Shown here: one piece after another, positions 15,257 to 21,123 of the stretch
Position numbering within the stretch: the first letter of the stretch is position 1
Layout of the letters: each line of letters opens with the position of its first letter
Assembly: GCA_003151665.1 (NCBI GenBank)
Contig: PLYD01000122.1
Location: 28,385 to 50,364 of the forward strand
Reading direction: 5' to 3'
Length of the DNA: 21,980 nt
DNA from: Candidatus Dormiibacterota bacterium
Lineage (GTDB): Bacteria > Chloroflexota > Dormibacteria > Dormibacterales > Dormibacteraceae
Made by a program: the position numbers and the translations under genes
The notes under the pieces: model-generated
Told to the model about the DNA's origin: nothing
Database searches by the model: none
The model's input: the letters and a program-made list of their open reading frames with translations, nothing else

Positions 15257-16449
15257 TGAAAACCGTATCGGCGCCCATCGACCCCAAGCTGCTGGAGGGG
15301 TCGCTTGCGGAATTCAGGGACAGCTACACCCTGCCGGGAGAGGCCTACACGTCACCCGAGCTCTTTGCCTGGGAGATGCGCAATTTCTTCGAGCCCACGT
15401 GGGTATGCCTTGGGCGAACGGAGGGTTTGATGCGTCCGAGCAGTCGGCGCGCCGTTCGGGTCGGCGCGGAGTCGATCCTCTTGACTCGCGATGACGCCGG
15501 AACCTTGCGAGGCTTCTTCAACATTTGCAGGCATCGCGGCCACGAGCTGTTGCCGGTTGGGGCTTCGGCGGAAGGCCCATTCATCCAGTGCCCGTATCAC
15601 GGCTGGACGTACAAGCAGGACGGGTCCCTGAAATCGGCGCCGCTGCTCGGGCTGCGGCCCGGGTTCGAGGTCGCCGATCACCGGCTGACGCCCGTGCGGG
15701 TCGACGAATGGGAAGGTTGGGCGTTCGTCAACGTGTCGAGTGACGCGCGCCCTCTCAAAGAGCATCTTGGGAACCTGGCCGGCGATATGGCTGCCTGGGC
15801 CCCAGGCGAGATGGTCGAGGTGGGCCGTATGGACTACTTGGTCAATGCCAACTGGAAGCTGATTCACGAGAACTACCAGGAGTGCTACCACTGCACCGAG
15901 ATCCACCCGGAGCTGTGCCGGGTCAGCCCGCCGAGGAGTGGCCTCAACCTGGCCGCGACCGGCATGTGGATCGGCGGGTGGATGGATCTGGTGGAAGACG
16001 CTGAGACAATGTCGCTCACGGGCCAGGGCGGCGCACCGATGCTGGCTGGGCTGTCCGCAGAGCAGCGCCGACGCGTGTACTACTACGCCCTGTTTCCCAA
16101 CCTGTTGATCAGCCCCCACCCGGACTTCGTGCTGAGCCACCGCGTGGAGCCGCTATCCCCGACCGAGACACTGGTCGAGTGCCGGACGCTGTTTCCGCGA
16201 GCGGTGGTGGAGAGCGAAGGATTTGATGGGTCGTACGCGGGCGATTTCTGGGACGTCACCAACCGCCAGGACTGGGCAGCATGCGAGTCAATCCAGCGAT
16301 CGACCGCGTCGAGGGGTTTCAAGCCGGGGCCGATCTCCGAGATGGAGGAATCCGTGTACCAGTTCTTCAACATGGTCGCGGCAGGGTATGTGGACGGCCA
16401 CATCAGCCCTCCGAAGAATCCGGTGGTCCTGGCCAAGCCGCAGCGATGA
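15256..16449 (+). CDS. Rieske non-heme iron oxygenase, alpha subunit (CntA/GbcA-like group)
   Basis: A 397-residue protein. The [2Fe-2S] Rieske ligands are C91 and H93 (CRHRGH) and C112 and H115 (CPYHGW). The catalytic domain has NWKLIHENYQECYHCTEIH, giving iron ligands H212 and H217, with D339 in NRQDWAACES completing the 2-His-1-carboxylate site. The bridging residue three before the first His is Glu (E209), not the Asp of most ring-hydroxylating oxygenases. As far as I recall, Glu here is reported for carnitine monooxygenase CntA and relatives acting on quaternary amines. This supports N-demethylation or C-N cleavage rather than ring hydroxylation. No small beta subunit, ferredoxin or reductase gene is in the window, so electrons must come from a partner elsewhere. 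The start overlaps the oxidoreductase stop, and the stop overlaps the cupin start (ATGA). Confidence 0.9.
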   Translation: MKTVSAPIDPKLLEGSLAEFRDSYTLPGEAYTSPELFAWEMRNFFEPTWVCLGRTEGLMRPSSRRAVRVGAESILLTRDDAGTLRGFFNICRHRGHELLPVGASAEGPFIQCPYHGWTYKQDGSLKSAPLLGLRPGFEVADHRLTPVRVDEWEGWAFVNVSSDARPLKEHLGNLAGDMAAWAPGEMVEVGRMDYLVNANWKLIHENYQECYHCTEIHPELCRVSPPRSGLNLAATGMWIGGWMDLVEDAETMSLTGQGGAPMLAGLSAEQRRRVYYYALFPNLLISPHPDFVLSHRVEPLSPTETLVECRTLFPRAVVESEGFDGSYAGDFWDVTNRQDWAACESIQRSTASRGFKPGPISEMEESVYQFFNMVAAGYVDGHISPPKNPVVLAKPQR

Positions 16450-16814
16450 AATCGGCCGTCGATGCCGAGTTCCAGAAAGCAGAGCTGGACGGCATGATCG
16501 CCCAGGCGCGATCCGCGCCTGACGGCTATGCGGCCGAGGTGCTGAGAAGCAACCTTCTCAGCGTGGGCCTGTACCTTGTGCCGGCCGGCGGCAACGACGA
16601 CCAGGAGCCGCACAACGAGGACGAGGTCTACTACACGGTGCGCGGCAGGGCCAGTCTCAGGGTGGGGACTGAAGACCACCCGGTGAAGCCCGGCACCGTC
16701 CTTTTTGTGCCGGCGCTGGCCACCCATTTCTTTCATGACATCTCTGAGGAGCTTGTCCTTGTCGTCTTCTGGGCGCCGCCCGAAGGATCGGTTCAGACGG
16801 ACCGCACCGCCTGA
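16446..16814 (+). CDS. Small cupin-domain protein
   Basis: A 122-residue single-domain cupin. Motif 1 reads EPHNEDEVYYTVRG: H56 and E60 are at metal-ligand positions, but the first histidine of the usual HxHx3E is replaced by E54. Motif 2 is PGTVLFVPALATHFF with ligand H94. It could be a metal-dependent enzyme, for example handling a small intermediate, or a binding or stabilising protein for the Rieske system. The ATG overlaps the Rieske stop, so stoichiometric expression with the oxygenase is likely. A 21-base gap with a strong ribosome site separates it from the next gene. The function is not assigned. Confidence 0.8.
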   Translation: MKSAVDAEFQKAELDGMIAQARSAPDGYAAEVLRSNLLSVGLYLVPAGGNDDQEPHNEDEVYYTVRGRASLRVGTEDHPVKPGTVLFVPALATHFFHDISEELVLVVFWAPPEGSVQTDRTA

Positions 16815-16835
16815 TCGTGTGAGGAGGGAGATTCG

Positions 16836-18032
16836 ATGAGCGAAGCCACACGCGTAGCCACCAAGCAGGAACCCAACAGCAGCACGCTCTACTTCGGGCC
16901 GTGGTACCGGAAGTCGCCGTATTTCGAGGCCACGCTTCGGCACGGCTGCTCCGCCTACGACATCTACAACCACATGTACCTGCCGTCGTACTTCCACGAC
17001 CCGATCGAGGAGTACTGGCACCTCCTCAAGCACGTGACGATCTGGGATGTCGCGGTCGAACGCATCGTCGAGATCACTGGGCGAGATGCCTTCGAGTTCA
17101 CCAACTCGCTCACCTGCAGAGACCTCGATCGCTGCGCCGTGGGACAGTGCAAATACGCGCCGATCATCGACGAGAAGGGCGGCATCATCAACGACCCGGT
17201 GCTGCTGCGACTGGGCGAGAACCATCTCTGGCTGGCGCTCGCGGACAGCGACGTCCTGTTGTGGGCCAAGGGCGCGGCACTCAACTCAGGGCTGAAGGTC
17301 GAGATCAAGGAACCAGATGTGGCGCCGATCCAGATCCAGGGCCCCGACTCCGAGCTCGTGATGGAGGCGCTTTTCGGAGATGGCCTCAGCGGCCTCAAGT
17401 ACTACTACTGCATGGAGACCAAGCTGGGCGACATCCCGGTGGTGGTCAGCCGTACCGGGTGGACTGCGGAGGTCGGTTACGAGATCTATCTGCGCGACGG
17501 CAGCCGCGGCGACGAGCTCTGGGAGCGGGTCATGACGGCCGGCAAGCAATTTCAGATCATGCCGATCGCGCCTTGCGAGGCGAGACGGATCGAGGCGGGG
17601 ATTTTCAACTACGGGTCCGACATGCGGTTGGAGAACAATCCGTTCGAGGTCACGGGCTTGGAGCGGCTGGTCGAGCTCGACGGCAAGGGGGATTTCATCG
17701 GGAAGAAAGCGCTGGAGCGGATCAAGGCGGAAGGCGTGAAACGAAAGCTGGTAGGTATCGAGCTCTCGGGCGATGCGCTCGCCGCCGAGCTGGTGGCCTA
17801 CTGGCCGGTCTTCCATGACGGGACGCGGGTCGGTCACGTGACCGACGCGATCTACTCGCCACGACTCGAGCGCAACATCGGTTACGCCTGGGTGCCGATC
17901 GAGCTTGCGGTGGCGGGGACCGAGCTCGATGCCAGGGCGCCGGCCGGCGCGCTCGACGCACGGGTGGCGAACCTGCCGTTCATCGATCCCAAGAAATCCA
18001 TCCCGCAGGGCAAGCCGGTGACAGGCGGGTGA
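16836..18032 (+). CDS. GcvT/DmdA-like folate-dependent methyltransferase or demethylase
   Basis: A 398-residue protein of the glycine-cleavage T-protein superfamily, starting at ATG after a strong GAGGAGGGAG. Many segments resemble DMSP demethylase DmdA: YNHMYLPS, HVTIWDVAVER, CRDLDRCAVGQCKYAPIIDE, GGIINDPVLLRL, ALADSDVLLWAKG, EPDVAPIQIQGP and ENNPFEVTGLERL. The family transfers a methyl or methylene group from a substrate to tetrahydrofolate. Similarity to DmdA is recalled by eye and does not prove DMSP as substrate, because many DmdA-like proteins outside marine bacteria act on other compounds. Placement after a Rieske oxygenase and before a second GcvT protein suggests removal of a methyl group from an onium or methylamine compound to make 5-methyl- or 5,10-methylene-THF. 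Confidence 0.85.
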   Translation: MSEATRVATKQEPNSSTLYFGPWYRKSPYFEATLRHGCSAYDIYNHMYLPSYFHDPIEEYWHLLKHVTIWDVAVERIVEITGRDAFEFTNSLTCRDLDRCAVGQCKYAPIIDEKGGIINDPVLLRLGENHLWLALADSDVLLWAKGAALNSGLKVEIKEPDVAPIQIQGPDSELVMEALFGDGLSGLKYYYCMETKLGDIPVVVSRTGWTAEVGYEIYLRDGSRGDELWERVMTAGKQFQIMPIAPCEARRIEAGIFNYGSDMRLENNPFEVTGLERLVELDGKGDFIGKKALERIKAEGVKRKLVGIELSGDALAAELVAYWPVFHDGTRVGHVTDAIYSPRLERNIGYAWVPIELAVAGTELDARAPAGALDARVANLPFIDPKKSIPQGKPVTGG

Positions 18033-19138
18033 CCGAAACCACCAGCCAGTCCATCCGCTCTCCGTTTCACAGAGCGCATGCCGAGCTGGGCGCGACGTTC
18101 ATGGAGGAGGGCGGCTGGTTCTGGACCGAGAGCTTCGGCGATCTCGATGCCGAATATCGCGGCGTGCGCGACGACCTGGGCGTGTGGGACGTCTCGCCAC
18201 TGAACAAATGGAGCTTTCGAGGACCGGATGCGCTGAAGGCCGCCGAGCGCCTGCACACCAACAACGTTGCAGCGCTGAGGGTGGGGCAGGTGCATTACGG
18301 CGCGTTTTGCGACAGCGACGGGCTGATGGTCGATGACGGCACTGTGTTCAAGTTCTCCGACGACCGCGCGTGGGTGATGACCAACGGGCGCGAGCTGGAG
18401 GATCACTTCGCCGAGGTCACGCGCGGTTTGAACGTCGACATCGAGTACATCGGCCTGGACCTGCCTCACCTCGGGCTGCAGGGGCCGCGGTCCCGCGAGG
18501 CGCTTTCCAAGGTCTGCAGCGCCGACATCTCCGCTCTTGGATACTTCCGCTTCATCACGGAGCCTGTGAAGGTTGGCGGGGTGCCCTGCTGGGTTTCGCG
18601 GACCGGCTTCGGCGGCGAGCTGGGGTATGAGCTGTTCTGCAAACCTGAGAACGCCGAAGACCTATGGAGCGTCGTCATCGATCGTTGCGGCGCCATGCCT
18701 TTTGGCGTCGAGGCGATCGAGGTCCTGCGGGTCGAGGCCGGCCTGATCGTCACCGACTATGACTACCACCCGCACGAGCGGACACCCTTCGATTTCTCCT
18801 TCGACCGCCTCGTCGCTCTTGACGGCTCCGATTTCAACGGCAAGGCTGCGCTGGCCAAGGTCGCCGAGAAGCCGCCGCACAGGTTCAAGACTCTGGTCCT
18901 TGAGTCGGACGAGCTCCCGGAGTACGGCGCGGCCGTCACCAGCGACGGCGAACCCGCTGGCACGCTGACCAGCCCGACCAGGAGCCCGCGATTCGGCCAG
19001 ATCGGCCTCGCCATCCTGGATGCGCGCTACTCGGACATCGGTCAGATGCTCGAGGTTGCCTTTGGCGATGGCACCGTACCCGCGAAGGTGGACGTGTTGC
19101 CGATCTACGATCCGCAGAAGAGGCGTCCTCGCAGCTGA
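18029..19138 (+). CDS. Second GcvT-family aminomethyltransferase-like protein
   Basis: A 369-residue T-protein-like product starting at GTG, which overlaps the previous stop (GTGA). Family landmarks are RDDLGVWDVSPLNKWSFRGP near the N terminus, GLMVDDGTVFKF (the acidic pair expected near the folate site), LGLQGPRSREAL, and WVSRTGFGGELGYELF. The C terminus carries the usual GcvT beta-barrel segment (GTLTSPTRSPRFGQIGLAIL). It is shorter and only distantly similar to the DmdA-like neighbour, so the two probably act on different steps or form a heteromer. No other glycine-cleavage genes (P, H, L proteins) are nearby, which argues against a role in glycine cleavage. Likely role: folate-linked C1 capture in the catabolic pathway. 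Confidence 0.83.
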   Translation: MTETTSQSIRSPFHRAHAELGATFMEEGGWFWTESFGDLDAEYRGVRDDLGVWDVSPLNKWSFRGPDALKAAERLHTNNVAALRVGQVHYGAFCDSDGLMVDDGTVFKFSDDRAWVMTNGRELEDHFAEVTRGLNVDIEYIGLDLPHLGLQGPRSREALSKVCSADISALGYFRFITEPVKVGGVPCWVSRTGFGGELGYELFCKPENAEDLWSVVIDRCGAMPFGVEAIEVLRVEAGLIVTDYDYHPHERTPFDFSFDRLVALDGSDFNGKAALAKVAEKPPHRFKTLVLESDELPEYGAAVTSDGEPAGTLTSPTRSPRFGQIGLAILDARYSDIGQMLEVAFGDGTVPAKVDVLPIYDPQKRRPRS

Positions 19139-19158
19139 GCGACCTGCGCGATGCGATC

Positions 19159-19731
19159 GTGTCCAGGCTTGGCCGGTTCGAGCGCGTAGTGGCGCCTGAG
19201 CCGCTCGTCTCCGCGGCGGTGGCTGTCGTGGTCATCGAGAATCGAGAGGGCCAAGCGTGCATACCAATGTTCCTCAGGGCCGCCGGCCTGGCGAGCCACC
19301 CTGGGCAGTTCGCACTGCCTGGGGGCAAGCTACACAGCGGCGAACCGCCCGAAGCCGGCGCGATTCGAGAGCTGAGCGAGGAGCTCGGCCTGTTTGCCGA
19401 AAGCGACGCGGTCATCGGATTGCTCGACGACTACGACACGCAGTCCGGCTTCACGATCACGCCGGTGGTCATGTGGAGCAGCTCCGCGGCCACCGAGCTG
19501 CTGCCGTCCGTGGCCGAGGTGGCCGAGCTTTTTCTGCTGGAGCTGTCGGATCTGCGTCGGGCCGTGGAAAGCGCGGAGAGTGGCGCGTCGCGAGCCTTTT
19601 GCCTGGAGCTTCCATGGGGTCCCGTCTACGCCCCGACTGGTGCGATCCTTTACCAGTTCAGCGAAGTGGCGCTCGATGGGCGCGCCACACGGGTGAACGA
19701 CTTCTATCAACCACCCTTCGCCAGGCGGTGA
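19159..19731 (+). CDS. Nudix hydrolase, CoA pyrophosphatase-like
   Basis: A 190-residue protein with a perfect Nudix box at residues 56-78, GGKLHSGEPPEAGAIRELSE followed by ELGL, including the REXXEE metal-binding core. The stretch before it, SHPGQFALPGG, resembles the HxGQ(V)xFPGG region of CoA-type Nudix enzymes (NudL, NUDT7/8). That activity would cleave CoA or acyl-CoA to acyl-phosphopantetheine and 3',5'-ADP, which suits a locus rich in CoA-thioester enzymes. The start is uncertain: GTG at 19159 is used, but in-frame CTG codons at 19135 and 19144 would add residues LSDLRDAI that look like normal coding sequence. It follows the GcvT gene by 20 bases and probably ends that operon. Confidence 0.8.
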   Translation: MSRLGRFERVVAPEPLVSAAVAVVVIENREGQACIPMFLRAAGLASHPGQFALPGGKLHSGEPPEAGAIRELSEELGLFAESDAVIGLLDDYDTQSGFTITPVVMWSSSAATELLPSVAEVAELFLLELSDLRRAVESAESGASRAFCLELPWGPVYAPTGAILYQFSEVALDGRATRVNDFYQPPFARR

Positions 19732-19759
19732 CCCACGCCGTCCGCGTACCGCGTTCGGG

Positions 19760-19765
19760 TATCGT
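19760..19765 (+). promoter_or_regulatory. -10-like element of leader peptide transcript
   Basis: TATCGT (TANNNT type) ends eight bases before the GTG of the short leader reading frame. With a start 7 to 8 bases downstream the transcript would be leaderless, as is usual for actinobacterial short regulatory reading frames. No convincing -35 was found. Confidence 0.4.
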
Positions 19766-19773
19766 TGGCTGCA

Positions 19774-19845
19774 GTGAGGATCCTTCTGACTCGTCGCCTC
19801 GCCTTGGACCTCGGTCGCTGCTCATCAGCGATCTGTACGGGCTGA
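19774..19845 (+). CDS. Short leader peptide (23 residues), LTRRxAxDLxR...SSAxC type
   Basis: GTG opens a 23-residue frame ending in TGA at 19843-19845. It contains LTRRLALDLGR followed by CSSAIC, with cysteines at positions 16 and 21. This closely matches the pattern of short leader peptides annotated in Actinomycetota (LTRR-AVDL-R with a Cys/Ser-rich end), often found ahead of sulfur and cysteine genes, where cysteine-dependent ribosome behaviour controls attenuation. The frame is too short for standard gene calling. The distance from its stop to the carbonic anhydrase start is 105 bases, and that gap holds hairpins. I infer a cis-acting attenuator rather than a functional peptide. Confidence 0.65.
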   Translation: MRILLTRRLALDLGRCSSAICTG

Positions 19846-19884
19846 TCTAACTAACTCCGCCCGTTCTCCCGGCCGTGCCCGGGA
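19813..19884 (+). promoter_or_regulatory. Attenuator-like RNA: three stem-loops plus an alternative stem
   Basis: P1: GGTCGCTG (19813-19820) pairs with CAGCGATC (19826-19833), an 8-base-pair stem with one G-U that spans the first Cys codon and both Ser codons of the leader. P2: ACGGGC (19837-19842) pairs with GCCCGT (19859-19864) across the leader stop codon. P3: TCCCGG (19867-19872) pairs with CCGGGA (19879-19884), followed by TCTTTGTT, so it looks like a modest intrinsic terminator. An alternative stem, ATCAGC (19824-19829) with GCTGAT (19841-19846), would exclude P1 and P2. A ribosome held at the Cys codon would open P1. This is pairing by inspection with no energy calculation. Confidence 0.5.
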
Positions 19885-19936
19885 TCTTTGTTCCTCTCCT
19901 CACTTCTCGGCATTCCCATCCGCCATCGAATTTTTT

Positions 19937-19942
19937 GGAGGT
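19937..19942 (+). promoter_or_regulatory. Shine-Dalgarno site that fixes an ATT start
   Basis: GGAGGT lies after a run of six T and eight bases before ATT at 19951. There is no ATG, GTG or TTG in the right frame at normal spacing: the codon just before ATT is a TAG stop, and the next in-frame GTG is at 20047, inside the conserved core. The site therefore points to ATT as the initiation codon. Confidence 0.7.
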
Positions 19943-19950
19943 TCACGTAG

Positions 19951-20460
19951 ATTAGCGTTACTGAAGAGCTGCTTCGCAACAACGAGAGTTACGTCAAGTC
20001 CTTTACCAAGGGCGACCTGCCGCTGCCGCCGGCCAAGGGCGTCCCGGTGCTTGCCTGCATGGACGCACGTTTGGACGTGCATAAGATCCTCGGTCTGCAC
20101 GAAGGCGAGGCGCACGTCATCCGAAACGCGGGCGGGGTGGCGACGGACGACGCGATCCGGTCGCTGACCATCTCGCAGCGGCTTCTCGGCACGACCGAGA
20201 TCATCCTGATCCACCACACGGACTGCGGCATGGTCACGTTCAAAGACGACGACGTCAAGAGCAAGATCGAGAAAGAGGTCGGGATCCGGCCCGCCTTCGC
20301 CCTGGAGGCTTTCGCCAGCGCTGAGGACGACGTCAAGCAGTCGATCGCACGCATCGAGGCCAGCCCGTTCATCCCGCACAAGAAGAACGTGCGCGGATTC
20401 GTCTACGACGTCAAAAGCGGCTGCTTGAACGAGGTTCGCGCCGCCGCCGGAGTTCGGTAA
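19951..20460 (+). CDS. Beta-class carbonic anhydrase (Rv1284-like), ATT start
   Basis: Reading from ATT gives 169 residues beginning (I/M)SVTEELLRNNESYV. Zinc ligands are C36 (ACMDAR), H89 and C92 (HHTDCGM), and the Asp-Arg dyad is D38/R40. GEAHVIRNAGG and DDAIRSLTISQRLLGTTEI are typical of the mycobacterial Rv1284 subgroup, whose numbering is offset by only one residue. It interconverts CO2 and bicarbonate in the cytoplasm. An in-frame TAG stands immediately before the ATT, so no longer form is possible, and starting at GTG 20047 would leave only four residues before zinc ligand C36 and remove the conserved N-terminal arm. In Mycobacterium, as I recall, the Rv1284 gene neighbours cysDN. That fits the cysteine-type leader upstream, although no sulfate-assimilation gene is in this window. 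A strong hairpin follows the stop. Confidence 0.88.
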   Translation: MSVTEELLRNNESYVKSFTKGDLPLPPAKGVPVLACMDARLDVHKILGLHEGEAHVIRNAGGVATDDAIRSLTISQRLLGTTEIILIHHTDCGMVTFKDDDVKSKIEKEVGIRPAFALEAFASAEDDVKQSIARIEASPFIPHKKNVRGFVYDVKSGCLNEVRAAAGVR

Positions 20461-20472
20461 GTCTGATTAATA

Positions 20473-20502
20473 AGTGGGCGCTCGGCTTTCCGGGCGCCCA
20501 CT
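20473..20502 (+). terminator. Hairpin terminator after carbonic anhydrase
   Basis: AGTGGGCGCTCGG pairs with CCGGGCGCCCACT around a CTTT loop: 13 base pairs with one G-U. The following GTGTCTTA is only moderately T-rich. It lies 12 bases after the stop. The stem is strong in either direction, but only plus-strand genes flank it. Confidence 0.75.
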
Positions 20503-20508
20503 GTGTCT

Positions 20509-20514
20509 TAGATT
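20509..20514 (+). promoter_or_regulatory. -10-like element for leaderless papain-fold gene
   Basis: TAGATT ends six bases before the ATG at 20521, with no Shine-Dalgarno sequence between. The -35 region would fall inside the terminator hairpin and has no good match. The spacing equals that at the flavoprotein gene at 610. Confidence 0.35.
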
Positions 20515-20520
20515 GAGGGC

Positions 20521-21123
20521 ATGGCGCATGCCGAGCGGTACGGTCCAGGCGAGACCGCTTCAAAATTCGATCCGGGTGACTTCATCCTCGCCCACCGGCA
20601 CAACCCGATGGCGTGGCTCATCACGCTTGCACAGAAGTTCCGGTTCGGGGGACCTGATGCGGTCTACGCCCACTGGAGCCACTGCGCGCTGATCGTTGAC
20701 GAGGGCGGCGCGTTGGTCGAGGCGGAGACCACAGGAGTCAGGCGCAACCCCATCTCCCGCTATACCCAGGACACCTACCACCTCGTCAGGCTGGGTTCTG
20801 AGTTCTCGGCTGAAGGACGTAAGCGGGCGGTTGACTACTCGAACGCCGAGGTTGGACAGGGATTCGGTTATATCTCCGCCTTCGGGGCGATGATCTTTCT
20901 GCTCACCGGCGTACCCCTGAGGCTGATGCGTCGGAAGCACCGGATCTGCTCGGGCCTGGTGGTCCGAGCGCTCCAGCAAGGCGGTCTTCTGAAGGGCGCC
21001 GACCCGGACCTGATGCTCCCGGCCGACCTGGCGAAGATCTATGGAGTGCGATGGGACGAAGAGAAGGGCGAAGCGAAAGATTCCCCTCCCCGCGAAGCTG
21101 GCGATGCCGCGAAAAGGCCCTGA
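20521..21123 (+). CDS. Permuted papain-fold (NlpC/P60-superfamily, YiiX-like) hydrolase
   Basis: A 200-residue protein with the circularly permuted NlpC/P60 order, histidine before cysteine. A candidate histidine is H54 in AHWSHCALI, the polar partner may be E67 in ALVEAET, and the nucleophile candidate is C143 in HRICSGLVVRAL. FDPGDFILAHR near the N terminus is the usual opening strand of this group. A hydrophobic stretch at about residues 117-133 (YISAFGAMIFLLTGVPL) may contact membrane. No signal peptide is evident, so it probably acts in the cytoplasm or at the membrane. Members are proposed to cleave amide or thioester bonds, including lipid or peptide substrates, but most are uncharacterised. 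The 3' end overlaps the start of the interrupted VOC gene. Confidence 0.7.
   Translation: MAHAERYGPGETASKFDPGDFILAHRHNPMAWLITLAQKFRFGGPDAVYAHWSHCALIVDEGGALVEAETTGVRRNPISRYTQDTYHLVRLGSEFSAEGRKRAVDYSNAEVGQGFGYISAFGAMIFLLTGVPLRLMRRKHRICSGLVVRALQQGGLLKGADPDLMLPADLAKIYGVRWDEEKGEAKDSPPREAGDAAKRP

Noticed and set aside
16083..17225. Long open frame on the minus strand opposite the Rieske, cupin and DmdA-like genes
   Set aside because: It is antisense to three well-supported overlapping genes, has low-complexity Arg/Val/Asp-rich sequence and no recognisable domain; such frames are common by chance in GC-rich DNA.
16836..19138. Glycine cleavage system with two T-proteins
   Set aside because: No P, H or L protein gene is in the window and both proteins diverge from standard GcvT.
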